A DNA stretch of 64,000 nt from Kordiimonadales bacterium (GCA_002401685.1 NVTU01000003.1:53365-117364); one strand, 5' to 3'; counted from the first letter of the stretch, positions 49,306 to 58,342 are shown. A program made the numbers and translations. The notes: generated by a model from the letters alone, not told the origin.

Positions 49306-51105
49306 ATGGATAGTCTTGAAAACAAGAAAGTACGTATTGGCTGTGCGTCTGCATTTTATGGTGACAGCCAGTTAGCGGCGCGCCAATTAGTAGACAAAGG
49401 CGAGATTGACTATCTGGTTTTTGATTATCTGGCCGAAGCGACCATGGCGATACTTGCTCGTGCCAAGGCCAAGGACACTTCTTTAGGCTATGCAGTTGAT
49501 TTCGTGACGGTTGCGATGCGAGGTGTGCTAGCTGACTGTGCAAAAAAAGGTATCAAGATCATTGCTAACGCGGGTGGTGTTAATGTCCCGGCCTGCATTG
49601 ACGCGCTCGAAGCTCTTTCAAATGAGCTTGGTCTATCTCTCAAAATTTCGGGTGTGTACGGAGATGACCTTTCTGGGCGGGTGGCGGAGTTTGCGACTGC
49701 GGATTTAACAGAAGCACAATCTGGCAAAGCATTGCCCAAAAAACTTGCTAGCATTAACGCCTACTTGGGTGCGGAACCAATCGCGGATGCGCTGACGGCT
49801 GGGGCCGATATCGTAGTAACTGGCCGAATTGTGGATAGTGCAGTTACGCTTGCGCCGCTGATTTACGAGTTTGGTTGGGATATGCGCGATTATGACCGTT
49901 TGGCTCAGGGATCGCTGGCGGGCCATGTGATTGAATGTGGGGCCCAGTGTACGGGCGGCAATTTCACGGACTGGCATCTGGTACCTGACTTTTCTGATAT
50001 GAGCTACCCCATCGCGGAAGTGAGCAAAGACGGCAGCTTTGATATTTGTATTCCTCCAGGTACTGGGGGAATGGTGACGCGCTTCACCGTCGGCGAACAA
50101 ATTCTCTACGAAATTGGCGATCCAGCAAACTATCTGTTGCCAGACGTAGCCTGCGATTTCTCGGCCGTAGAGCTTACGCAGATTGCACCGGATGTTGTTC
50201 GTGTCACCGGCGCAAAAGGACGCGCGCCGGGCCCTAACTATAAAGTTTGCGCCACCTATATGGACGGTTACCGACTTCTTGGCAGTTTTTACATAGCTGG
50301 CCCAAGAAGCTTGGATAAGGCAGAGGCAAGCTTGAATGCATGGATAAGTAGAACAGAAACATATTTTAAAAACAATGATATAAGACCGTATAGCAATGTA
50401 TCACTTGAATATGTAGGTGCTGAACATGCCTACGGTGCCCATGCATATGGCACTGCGACACGCGAAGTGATGGCGAAATTTGGCGTACACCACGAAAGCC
50501 GGGCGGCCCTTTCCTTTGCTGCTGCGGAACTGGCATACCTTGCGACGTCAGCCTCACCGGGGATGAGCGGGATGGGCGGAGGCCGGGCTCGGCCACAACC
50601 TTTGATGCGCGTCCATTCTTGTTTCATAGATAAGGACGCCATTGATGTAACGGTGCAATTGGGTGACGAGAACATTGCGGCGAAGTGTTACGCTGTGCCT
50701 GATGTATCTAAGCCCGCCCATTCACCTGAATTCATTGCAGAGGCTGTAGCCAGCGAACCCCATGTGGCAGTGCCACTGGAAATGATTGCCTGCAATCGAA
50801 GCGGCGATAAAGGGGATAACGCAAATATTGGCGTTATGGCGCGAAAGCCGGAATATCTGGATGTCATCGCGGACCAAGTTACTGAGGAAAGCGTTGCAGA
50901 CTATTTCAGCCATCTGGTCTCGGGGACTGTCACCCGTTTTTACGTGCCGGGCTTCAGTGCATTCAACTTCTTACTAACAGAGGCGTTAGGCGGCGGTGGC
51001 ACTGCGTCTATTAGGTTGGACGGGCAGGGTAAAGCCTACGGGCAGATGTTACTGTCCATGACCGTAAAGGTACCGGTTTCCTGGGGTTTGCACGGCACTG
51101 ATTGA
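49306..51105 (+). CDS. atuA: AtuA-family (DUF1446) protein
   Basis: 599 residues: a long N-terminal DUF1446 region (IGCASAFYGDSQLAARQLVDKG..., IIANAGGVNVPACIDAL, GADIVVTGRIVDSAVTLAPL) and a C-terminal AtuA-like ferredoxin-fold domain (MIACNRSGDKGDNANIGVMAR). In Pseudomonas aeruginosa atuA belongs to the acyclic terpene cluster, but its reaction is unsettled. The start ATG follows the carboxylase stop TAA directly, so it is the last gene of the transcript. Its presence is the strongest sign that this cluster belongs to the atu kind rather than the leucine (liu) kind. Confidence 0.87.
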   Translation: MDSLENKKVRIGCASAFYGDSQLAARQLVDKGEIDYLVFDYLAEATMAILARAKAKDTSLGYAVDFVTVAMRGVLADCAKKGIKIIANAGGVNVPACIDALEALSNELGLSLKISGVYGDDLSGRVAEFATADLTEAQSGKALPKKLASINAYLGAEPIADALTAGADIVVTGRIVDSAVTLAPLIYEFGWDMRDYDRLAQGSLAGHVIECGAQCTGGNFTDWHLVPDFSDMSYPIAEVSKDGSFDICIPPGTGGMVTRFTVGEQILYEIGDPANYLLPDVACDFSAVELTQIAPDVVRVTGAKGRAPGPNYKVCATYMDGYRLLGSFYIAGPRSLDKAEASLNAWISRTETYFKNNDIRPYSNVSLEYVGAEHAYGAHAYGTATREVMAKFGVHHESRAALSFAAAELAYLATSASPGMSGMGGGRARPQPLMRVHSCFIDKDAIDVTVQLGDENIAAKCYAVPDVSKPAHSPEFIAEAVASEPHVAVPLEMIACNRSGDKGDNANIGVMARKPEYLDVIADQVTEESVADYFSHLVSGTVTRFYVPGFSAFNFLLTEALGGGGTASIRLDGQGKAYGQMLLSMTVKVPVSWGLHGTD

Positions 51106-51126
51106 GCCGGCGTTTCGGTACCGTGT

Positions 51127-52674
51127 CTATTGAAATGTGATGTAGCTGTAGGTTTCTCGTAGGGTTTTCTTCAGCGTTTTGCCATTTGGATTTCTGGGTA
51201 AGGAGACTGCGATCTCTACCCCTGCAATCCGCTGTTGTTTGCCGAGCTTGCTATTTGCCCAGGCTTTTATTTCGTCTGCCAACGTTTCTGTGGCTGTATC
51301 CACAACAACAATAGCAAGCGGTGTCTCTCCCCAAGTGGCGCTCTCTGCGCCTATCACAGCCGATTCGGTTACGGCTGGATGCTCAAGCAAAATCGCTTCA
51401 ATGTCCTGCGGGTAGATATTTTGCCCGCCGGAGAGGATCATGTCTTTCTTGCGGTCAACGATATAGAGGTAGCCTTCTTCATCGAGCATGCCGATATCGC
51501 CGGTGCGGAGCCAGTTTTGGCCATCTTCGTCAGTCCATACAGCGTCCATTGTGGCGTCCGGGCGGTTTAGGTAGCCGGGCATTAATATGCGTCCTGTGGC
51601 CACAATCTCGCCCGTTTGCCCTTGTGAAACCTCAATATGATCATCGCTAATGATTTTTATATCGGTACCGACAAGGGGTTTTCCGGCGGAGCCCATACGG
51701 CCTTCCGCTTCTTCAGGGTCAAGTGTGGTGGCGACCCCTTCTGTTAGGCCGAATAGCTCGATTACGACGGGCCCCAACCGGTCAAAGAGCCGGTGGCGCA
51801 AATCCTTGTGGAGCGGAGACCCGCAGCTCATCACCGCTTTCAGCGAGGAAAGGTCGTAATCGCCGTTTGTTGGGTCTTCAAGCAGGCGTTGATACTGTAT
51901 TGGAACCATTGAGAAGTTAGTTATCTTCTCATTCTGAATTGTCGCGAGAGTGTGCGCTGTATGGTAGCTGTCATGGATGATCAGTGTTCCGCCCGCTAGC
52001 AGTGTTGCGACAAAGCCAACCCAGCTGATGTTCGAATATAGCCCAAGATTAAAAAGTGTTCTGGCGCTGCTGTCATACCGCAGGGCAATGCTGATGTCAT
52101 ATGCCCAGTCTCTACGGCCTGCGTGGGTGTGTACAATGCCTTTTGGCGTGCCGGTTGTGCCAGAACTGTAAATGACGTTCAGCGGCGCGTCCGGCGAGAT
52201 AGAACCAGTAGGATTAGTTAGAGGGTGCTCTGCCTTAAATGCCTCAAAAGCATCGTCGGTAGCGTTGCTGGCAATAAGGATAGGCATTGCAAGCGCGCTG
52301 GCTCCATAACCCTGAAGCCGGTCGGTTTGATCCCTTGTTGCAATGATGGCTTTTACATCTGCATCCTTCAGCATGGCTGCCAGGGCGTCATTTGATACCG
52401 ATAAGTTGATCGGGACGCTGGCGGCACCAGATTTCATAATGCCGAGAATGGATTCGACCATTTGACGGCCGTTCTTCATCACAAGACCGACCATTGATCC
52501 CGGGCCAATGCCATTTTTGTTCAGGCCATTTGCGATCTGGTTGGCTGCTTGGTTCAAATCACGCCAGCTAAGGTTTTGGTCACCGTATATGAGGGCTGTT
52601 TTGTTTCCCTTCCATTTTCCGTGAAGCGATATTATCTCAGGGAAAAGGGGTGGCTCAGTATTGAATACAGCCAT
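51127..52674 (-). CDS. acyl-CoA synthetase (AMP-binding), second of the cluster
   Basis: 515 residues with the adenylation motifs VIYSSGTTGTPKGI, LFGLTEGVATTL, RTGDIGMLDEEGYLYIVDRKKDMILSGGQNIYPQDIE (in part) and the A10 Lys in PRNPNGKTLKK. It faces the AtuA gene tail to tail and is in the same direction as the TonB-dependent receptor gene, whose start lies upstream, so receptor and ligase may form a small uptake-and-activation unit. In the Pseudomonas cluster AtuH is the acyl-CoA synthetase. The substrate is open; it is distinct from the synthetase at 39-41 kb, as the two are only moderately similar. Confidence 0.9.
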   Translation of the reverse strand: MAVFNTEPPLFPEIISLHGKWKGNKTALIYGDQNLSWRDLNQAANQIANGLNKNGIGPGSMVGLVMKNGRQMVESILGIMKSGAASVPINLSVSNDALAAMLKDADVKAIIATRDQTDRLQGYGASALAMPILIASNATDDAFEAFKAEHPLTNPTGSISPDAPLNVIYSSGTTGTPKGIVHTHAGRRDWAYDISIALRYDSSARTLFNLGLYSNISWVGFVATLLAGGTLIIHDSYHTAHTLATIQNEKITNFSMVPIQYQRLLEDPTNGDYDLSSLKAVMSCGSPLHKDLRHRLFDRLGPVVIELFGLTEGVATTLDPEEAEGRMGSAGKPLVGTDIKIISDDHIEVSQGQTGEIVATGRILMPGYLNRPDATMDAVWTDEDGQNWLRTGDIGMLDEEGYLYIVDRKKDMILSGGQNIYPQDIEAILLEHPAVTESAVIGAESATWGETPLAIVVVDTATETLADEIKAWANSKLGKQQRIAGVEIAVSLPRNPNGKTLKKTLRETYSYITFQ

Positions 52675-52721
52675 AGTCAGGTACCTCAGCGAGCAGAATT
52701 TTTTGGAAGTATTGGTGGAAT

Positions 52722-52761
52722 AACGGCACCGCAGAGCGGGTGCACCAGAGGCGGTGCCGTT
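52722..52761 (-). terminator. terminator-like hairpin after the TonB-dependent receptor gene
   Basis: AACGGCACCGC (52722-52732) is repeated inverted without mismatch as GCGGTGCCGTT (52751-52761) with an 18-base loop, 11 bases after the receptor stop on the minus strand. The T run on that strand is short. It separates the receptor gene from the synthetase. Confidence 0.65.
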
Positions 52762-52772
52762 TTGGGGGCTGG

Positions 52773-55142
52773 TTAGAACTTAACGCCGAACGTTAGGGTG
52801 GCGGTAGCTGGTGCGCCGTAGAAGGCAGACGCAATGCCTTCAAGACCTAGTGTCGCAGCAGTTCCGTCGGCATTGGCAAAATTATACCCTGCAACAATAT
52901 ACTTTTTGTCGGTTAGGTTTTTGCCGTGTAGCCCTACTTGGTATTTTCCGCCTTCAGATGTCCAAACTATGCTGGCATCTAAAAGGAAATAGGCTGGTTG
53001 GTCTAGGAAAATGCTCGGTACTTCAAACTGATGCGTTTCGCTTTTGTAGGACAGAGCGGTGGTGAAAGAGAGGTTGCCGTCTGTGCCAAACCAAGTGCTT
53101 GGGCGTGAATAGGTAAGGCGAGCGTTTCCTGTTGTGGACGGCGTGTTTTGGATAACACGCTGGTCAGCAACATCTTGCAAGGATGCCAAGCCCGTATCTG
53201 GATCAGTTACCGAAGTGATAAATTCATCATAACTAGCATCAATCAGGCCGATGCTTAAGCTCGCAACAAAGCTGTCACCATCAACGGAAATGTCTTCACC
53301 CATTATAGCTTGGCCTTCGAATTCCAAACCGTAGAACCGAGCCTTACCTGCGTTTGTTGTTACGCCTGCGAAAGTATCATTGATGCCGTCGCCGTCTGTA
53401 TCAACACCGACAGAACCTGGGACCTGAACATTGGTATAATCACTATAGAAGAAGGCAATATTGGTAGTGACGCGGCCTTCAGCCCAGCTGGATTTAAAGC
53501 CAAGTTCGTAGGTTACAACTTTTTCAGGTTCAAATTGAAGGAAGTCGAATATTTCATCTTCGGTGACTGTACCATCGTTATCAAGATCAGGCGCTGACGT
53601 GGTTGCGCCGCGTGGGTCAAAGCCGCCGCCCTTAAAGCCTTCGCTATAGGAGAGGTAGATTGTGTGGTCATCGTTTGGCTGCCAGGATAGGCTTGCGCGC
53701 GGTGTGAAATCTTTGAAGGTGGCTTCGCCGAGGAAATCAGACGTTGTTGCGATAGGGATGCCTGTGCCGCCAAAGTTTGCGGAATTACCGCCTATGAGAG
53801 TTTGGCGCAGGACACGCGACGTGCGCCTGTCATCAGTATAGCGACCGCCAATGCTCAATTCCAACTTGCTATCAAGGCCAAGTTTTTCGCTGATATCGAA
53901 AGTGAAATCGCCAAAAATGGACCATGTTTTGGTTTCTACGTTTCCGAGTGTTGTGGCGTTCAACCCTGGTAGACCGATTAGGTCACCTAGCGGCTCCAAT
54001 ATTACGTCAAATTCGTTAAAGGCAGTTGCATCAAGATAATAGAAACCGAATACGCCGTCGATACCGTCCCCCTGATAGAGGATTTGGAACTCTTCACTTA
54101 GCTGATCGTTAAGGGCGCGCACCGGCACGTCTACGTCTGCAACGGCTAGGCTGTCGAAATCAATCGTCTGGAAATCTTTGCCTTCACGGTAAGCGAAAAT
54201 GTTCTTAATCGTTACGGTGTCGCTGGCTTCGTATTCCACCAGGAAGGTGCCGCCGTACTGTTCAGACTCGTTGAGGCCCTGAATGCCTGCGCGAGTGTCG
54301 AATACATTGTCCAGTACGGGGGCGCCACTGGCTAGGCCAGGAATTAGGCGGTGGCCTGACTTGGCGCTTGAATTGTCTTTTAGGTAATCACCTGAAATGC
54401 GGATAAAAAGTTCCGGCGTGGGCATTAATTCGGCACTTCCGCGGAACGCAAGTACGTCTTTGTCATAGTGCTCCGCGCCGGTTGTCAGGTTTTCACCAAA
54501 ACCGTTGCGCTGGAGGTAAGCTACGGAACCGCCAAGGCGGAACGTGTCGGTAACTGGCGTTTCGCCGGTTACTTTAATCTCGTGCTGGCCGTATGTGCCG
54601 AGAGACGCCACAACATCAAGGCCAGGCTCTTCGGCGAGGCGCTTGGTTACATATTTGATCGCGCCGCCAATGGTGTTGCGTCCATAAAGTGTTCCTTGAG
54701 GGCCGCGCAATACTTCAATGCGTTCGACATCATAAACGTCAAGAACAGCGCCCTGAGGGCGGTTGAGGTACACGTCGTCGACATAGATGCCAACGCCTGC
54801 TTCAAAACCAGCGACAGGATCCTGTTGGCCAACGCCGCGGATAAAAGCGGATAATGTTGTGTTTGTTCCGCGAGTTACCTTGAGCGTGGTGTTGGGTAGG
54901 CTTTGTGTGAGGTATGTCAGGTCGGCCGCGCCGATCAATTTAAGCTTTTCACTGCTGAACGCGGTTACGGCAACAGGCACATCCTGCAAAGATTCGGTGC
55001 GCCGGCGGGCGGTTACCATAATTTCTTCTAACTGAACTGCACCTTCATCAGCGTCTTGGGCATAAGCGGTTGTCGTGAATGCCATGCTTGAGATGCAAGT
55101 GGAAGCGAGTAGGGCCACTAGGGCTGTCTTGGTAATATCCAT
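52773..55142 (-). CDS. TonB-dependent outer membrane receptor
   Basis: From ATG 55142, preceded by GGAGG, the product has 789 residues. It has a signal peptide (cut after AYAQ, about residue 27), then LEEIMVTARRRTESLQDVPVAV (in part; plug start), plug motifs FIRGVGQQDPVAG and IEVLRGPQGTLYGRNTIGGAI, and a beta-barrel that ends ATLTFGVKF with the terminal aromatic residue. No TonB box of the strict kind is obvious beyond EIMVTA. This receptor type is common in alphaproteobacteria that eat hydrophobic compounds; here it probably brings the cluster's substrate across the outer membrane (inference). An upstream start at 55229 adds a non-signal tail and is rejected. Confidence 0.92.
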   Translation of the reverse strand: MDITKTALVALLASTCISSMAFTTTAYAQDADEGAVQLEEIMVTARRRTESLQDVPVAVTAFSSEKLKLIGAADLTYLTQSLPNTTLKVTRGTNTTLSAFIRGVGQQDPVAGFEAGVGIYVDDVYLNRPQGAVLDVYDVERIEVLRGPQGTLYGRNTIGGAIKYVTKRLAEEPGLDVVASLGTYGQHEIKVTGETPVTDTFRLGGSVAYLQRNGFGENLTTGAEHYDKDVLAFRGSAELMPTPELFIRISGDYLKDNSSAKSGHRLIPGLASGAPVLDNVFDTRAGIQGLNESEQYGGTFLVEYEASDTVTIKNIFAYREGKDFQTIDFDSLAVADVDVPVRALNDQLSEEFQILYQGDGIDGVFGFYYLDATAFNEFDVILEPLGDLIGLPGLNATTLGNVETKTWSIFGDFTFDISEKLGLDSKLELSIGGRYTDDRRTSRVLRQTLIGGNSANFGGTGIPIATTSDFLGEATFKDFTPRASLSWQPNDDHTIYLSYSEGFKGGGFDPRGATTSAPDLDNDGTVTEDEIFDFLQFEPEKVVTYELGFKSSWAEGRVTTNIAFFYSDYTNVQVPGSVGVDTDGDGINDTFAGVTTNAGKARFYGLEFEGQAIMGEDISVDGDSFVASLSIGLIDASYDEFITSVTDPDTGLASLQDVADQRVIQNTPSTTGNARLTYSRPSTWFGTDGNLSFTTALSYKSETHQFEVPSIFLDQPAYFLLDASIVWTSEGGKYQVGLHGKNLTDKKYIVAGYNFANADGTAATLGLEGIASAFYGAPATATLTFGVKF

Positions 55143-55194
55143 TTTTATTCCTCCCCAGGAAAGCTGTGTTTCTCTAACGTGCCCCCTAATAAAC

Positions 55195-55208
55195 TCAACG
55201 ATCGTTGA
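55195..55208. promoter_or_regulatory. palindromic operator candidate 1 (TetR site)
   Basis: TCAACGATCGTTGA is a perfect 14-bp palindrome between the divergent receptor and TetR genes. Its centre is 31 bases, about three helical turns, from a second near-copy at 55225-55240. Spacing and position fit a dimeric TetR-family operator pair. Confidence 0.65.
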
Positions 55209-55224
55209 ACTGTCAATCAAAAAA

Positions 55225-55240
55225 TTCAACGATCATTGAA
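55225..55240. promoter_or_regulatory. palindromic operator candidate 2 (TetR site)
   Basis: TTCAACGATCATTGAA is a 16-bp palindrome with one mismatched pair and shares the core TCAACGATC with the first site. Both sit in the divergent promoter region, so binding could control the receptor gene and the TetR gene together. Confidence 0.62.
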
Positions 55241-55311
55241 AAATTGATTTTGCATGCGCGTAACTTATTGGTACTATTCAGGTCCGGGCTCTTGATTTGA
55301 GGTGTAAAAAG

Positions 55312-55974
55312 TTGGCAAAAACTGCGGTAAAAAATAAAGTACGGCGGAAAGATCGAATTTTGGACACGGCTGAGGCACTGTTTGCCCGGATGGGATTCGT
55401 GGGTGTTTCGATGCGTATGGTAGCGGAAGGCGCACAGGTAGACTTGGCGCTTGCTAGTTATCATTTTGGCAATAAACGAGGGCTTTTTGATGCTGTTCTT
55501 GCCCGCCGTTCAGACATCATCAACGAAAAACGCTTGGAAGCTCTTCGGGATTGCATTTCTTCGGCTGGGGCAGCCGGGCCTGAACTTGAGGCAATAGTAG
55601 ACGCGTTTATCCAGCCACTTTTAGGCGTTGGATTGGAAAAGGACGCTGGCTGGCGGCACTATATGGAGCTTATTGCTCTGGTTAATAGCTCCCACGAACT
55701 TGGGGGGCAAGCGATGACCCAGTTCTTTGATCCATTGGTAAACGAATTTATTCAAGCATTAAAGAAGGCTTTGCCGGGCGCTGCGGAAGAAGACATTTAT
55801 TGGTCTCACCATTTTTTCTCGGGTGCCTTGACGTTGACCTTGGCACAAACTGGGCGTTTGGATAACCTTTCCTCAGGTAAAGTTAAATCAAATGACCTGG
55901 AAGCGGCATACCGGCGTATGGTGCCGTTTGTGACTGCGGGTTTTAAAGCGCTCTGCAAGCCAGAAAAAGGCTAA
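55312..55974 (+). CDS. TetR/AcrR-family regulator
   Basis: From TTG at 55312, preceded by GAGGTG, the product has 220 residues; a TTG at 55297 is possible but lies before that ribosome binding site. The N-terminal HTH reads RILDTAEALFARMGFVGVSMRMVAEGAQVDLALASYHFGNK in register (about residues 17-60), and the rest is the helical ligand-binding domain of the AcrR/CerR type (GAAGPELEAIVDAF...). It is divergent from the receptor, with two palindromes between. In Pseudomonas the atu genes are controlled by a TetR protein AtuR; kinship is not shown, only the same role is suggested. Confidence 0.9.
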   Translation: MAKTAVKNKVRRKDRILDTAEALFARMGFVGVSMRMVAEGAQVDLALASYHFGNKRGLFDAVLARRSDIINEKRLEALRDCISSAGAAGPELEAIVDAFIQPLLGVGLEKDAGWRHYMELIALVNSSHELGGQAMTQFFDPLVNEFIQALKKALPGAAEEDIYWSHHFFSGALTLTLAQTGRLDNLSSGKVKSNDLEAAYRRMVPFVTAGFKALCKPEKG

Positions 55975-55983
55975 CGCTAATAG

Positions 55984-56007
55984 CCGTGCCGCCTATATAC
56001 GGCACGG
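55984..56007. terminator. bidirectional terminator between tetR-type gene and ompW-type gene
   Basis: CCGTGCCG (55984-55991) pairs with CGGCACGG (56000-56007) across 8 bases, located between two convergent genes. Confidence 0.7.
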
Positions 56008-56028
56008 TTGCTATTTAACACTCTCGCG

Positions 56029-56652
56029 TTAGAAACGGTAGGCGAGCCCCGCTCCGAACACCCAGGGGTCTAGCGAAACATCTGCCGTTACAGCGCCGCC
56101 GTTTAAACGTGCATTGGCGTTCAGATATACCTTTTTAACGTCAATGTTGAAGGCCCAACGATCGTTTAGGCCAATGTCTACCCCCGCTTGGAAGGCGTAT
56201 CCGAGGTCATTGTCATATTCTACAGAGTCCAGGCCGCCGCTGGTGCCATTGTAGTAGAGCGTATAGTTGAGCCCAACGCCGAGGTATGGCCGAAACTGTC
56301 CGTCCGGGTTTAGATGGTATTGCACTAATAAAGTCGGCGGTAGTACCCAGATAGTGCCCAAATCTAAATCGCCAAGGGATGTGCCGATTGCGGCAACGTT
56401 GTGTTTACTGGTGGCGAGTATTAATTCGGTTGCGATGTTATCGGTCCAGAAATAAGTGATGTCCAGTTCTGGCGCAACCGCGATATCTGCTGTAATGGCA
56501 CCGCCAATACTAACTGTACTGCTTTCGTGTGGGGCAATATCTATGAGGCGTAGCCTGACAAGCCAAGGGCTCTTATCTTCTGCAAATGCAGCAGGCATTA
56601 TGAACTGAAATGGGGCTACAATAAGCAGCAATACCATGGTTAAACGACGCAT
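56029..56652 (-). CDS. OmpW-family outer membrane protein
   Basis: 207 residues with a signal peptide (about 1-24, ending AFAED) and an eight-stranded barrel: WLVRLRLIDIAPHESST, ELDITYFWTDNIATELI, LGTIWVLPPTLLVQYHLNP, FRPYLGVGLNYTLYY, and a C-terminal WVFGAGLAYRF with the terminal Phe. The family forms small barrels that pass hydrophobic molecules, which would suit the neighbouring catabolic cluster, although co-function is inference. It is convergent with the TetR gene and followed by an AT-rich gap. Confidence 0.92.
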   Translation of the reverse strand: MRRLTMVLLLIVAPFQFIMPAAFAEDKSPWLVRLRLIDIAPHESSTVSIGGAITADIAVAPELDITYFWTDNIATELILATSKHNVAAIGTSLGDLDLGTIWVLPPTLLVQYHLNPDGQFRPYLGVGLNYTLYYNGTSGGLDSVEYDNDLGYAFQAGVDIGLNDRWAFNIDVKKVYLNANARLNGGAVTADVSLDPWVFGAGLAYRF

Positions 56653-56867
56653 TTAAATTTCCTCTCTAATACATTTTTTTTTGCTGAGGGAAAACTCATA
56701 ACAACGCCCAATCGCTCTCCTGATCGAGCCGCAAGAGTAAGCAGCTTGTGTTTAACGAAATATGAAAAAGGGACATAAAATACACCGATTTTCCAATTAA
56801 CTTGGGTGTGCTACTATCAGGCATTGAGATGGCGTGTTTGTGGGACGGGTTTAAGGGCGCCGTGGCT

Positions 56868-57704
56868 TTATTGCTTCGCTTTTTCGCGTGCTTCGGCGGC
56901 CTTCTGGCGACCATACTTTTCAAGGATGGCCTTCGTTAGTTCGAACTGAATATGGAGTTCTGAAAACAGATCCGGGTGCTCAGCTAAAGTCCCATTGCGG
57001 CTAGCGATCTCAATTTGTGCAGAAAGGTTGAAGACGCCCTGAGCCCCGAAAACATGACTGGTTGACTTAAATTTGTGAGCTAAAAATTCTACCTGCTTGA
57101 GGTCATTTTCACGGATAGCTTCACCCAGTTTGCTTATTTCATCAGGGCCGGCAATAAGATATTCTCTAAGTAAAGGAAGAAAGTCGGCTTTTAGCAAAGA
57201 GGTATACTGTGCAACTGTATCCATGTTTACAGTGTTTGTGCCTTCCGAAACGGCGTCTTTGATTTTGCGCAATTCTTCTTGATTGCATTTGAGAATTGCG
57301 ATGTTCTCTGCAAGACCCATATGTTTGGATAAAACCTCGTAAAGGGATTGCGAGGAGATGGGTTTTTTAATAACGGCTGTCATGCCTGCTTCAAAATATT
57401 GTTTGGTCTGCTCTTCGCTTATTAGGGCAGTTACAGCAATGATCGGCATGGTGCTTGTGTATTCCGAAATCGTTCGGATATTTTTGGTGGCTTCCATCCC
57501 GTCCATTTTTGGCATTTTGATATCCATTAATATCAAGGCGAATTCTTCTTTGTGGCATGCATTAATCGCCGCTTCGCCGTTTGTCGCAATGGTGTATTTG
57601 ATCGGGACAGTATCAAGAATGCCGGCGAGTATTTTTGTAAATACCCGGCTGTCTTCTACGATAAGGATACTATCCCTTTCGCTTTTTATTATCCTTTCAG
57701 TCAC
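56868..57704 (-). CDS. receiver-HPt signalling protein
   Basis: From GTG 57704 the product has 278 residues: an N-terminal receiver domain with Asp61 in LILMDIKMPKMDGM and Lys114 (VIKKPIS), and a C-terminal histidine phosphotransfer domain with His210 in LAHKFKSTSHVFGAQ. A TTG at 57845 would extend the frame by 47 residues, with Cys-rich, atypical content, so I prefer the GTG, although its ribosome binding site is weak. Such proteins relay phosphate from hybrid kinases that are not in the window. It is divergent from the single-receiver gene. Confidence 0.8.
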   Translation of the reverse strand: MTERIIKSERDSILIVEDSRVFTKILAGILDTVPIKYTIATNGEAAINACHKEEFALILMDIKMPKMDGMEATKNIRTISEYTSTMPIIAVTALISEEQTKQYFEAGMTAVIKKPISSQSLYEVLSKHMGLAENIAILKCNQEELRKIKDAVSEGTNTVNMDTVAQYTSLLKADFLPLLREYLIAGPDEISKLGEAIRENDLKQVEFLAHKFKSTSHVFGAQGVFNLSAQIEIASRNGTLAEHPDLFSELHIQFELTKAILEKYGRQKAAEAREKAKQ

Positions 57705-57904
57705 GTCTACTGTTTGCCATTCGAAATGGGTGTTTACGGAGGTCTGTATTTTGCCACAGACTGATAATGCTACACAACCTTTTACCAAACAGTGAACACT
57801 GACTTCGCGACATGGTTTAGTTCGGTTTTTCAAGGTGTTATGCAAATCATAAATCTTATGCTACTATTGTTTTCTGATAACTCTTTGTCAATATTGGTGA
57901 CTAA

Positions 57905-58339
57905 ATGCAGCATGCGGCGGAAGAAATTACAGTTCTGGTGGTTGATGACGACGATATCGACGCAATGGCTGTAGAAAGGGCTCTGAAAAAGGAGGGCTTG
58001 CCGAAGGCGTATGTGCGGGCGCGTGACGGAATTGAGGCGCTTGACTTTCTTCGCGGTGAGAATGGCCAGTGCAGAGTCTCAAAACCGCTACTTGTCCTGC
58101 TCGATATCAATATGCCTCGCATGAACGGGCATGAGTTTCTTGACGAAATCTCATCTGATCCGGATCTGGCTGATACAGTTGTGTTTGTATTGACCACATC
58201 GAATGATCAAGCGGACCGACAGGCGGTGTATAGTAAGCGTGCTGCGGGTTATATTGTGAAATCTGATCTCGGCAAAAGCTATGATGAATTAGCAATTATG
58301 CTTCGCAATTACTGGCGTATTGTCTCGCTGCCCCATTAG
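57905..58339 (+). CDS. single-domain response regulator (Rcp1-like)
   Basis: 144 residues, only a receiver: acidic cluster VVDDDDIDA, phospho-acceptor Asp67 in LVLLDINMPRMNGHEFL, Thr/Ser of VLTTSNDQ and Lys in GYIVKSD. The C-terminal segment (DELAIMLRNYWRIVSLP) matches the Rcp1/cyanobacterial-phytochrome-linked receiver subfamily, which usually accepts phosphate from a hybrid or bacteriophytochrome kinase. It is divergent from the receiver-HPt gene and directly followed by a short tandem repeat. Confidence 0.88.
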   Translation: MQHAAEEITVLVVDDDDIDAMAVERALKKEGLPKAYVRARDGIEALDFLRGENGQCRVSKPLLVLLDINMPRMNGHEFLDEISSDPDLADTVVFVLTTSNDQADRQAVYSKRAAGYIVKSDLGKSYDELAIMLRNYWRIVSLPH

Positions 58340-58342
58340 CAT

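Noticed and set aside
39212..56652. Horizontally transferred island or mobile element around the catabolic cluster
   Set aside because: No integrase, transposase, tRNA or flanking repeat was seen, and codon use does not look clearly different by eye.
57705..57845. Longer N-terminus for the receiver-HPt protein from a TTG
   Set aside because: The added 47 residues are Cys-rich and unlike a receiver or a signal peptide; GTG at 57704 gives a clean domain start.
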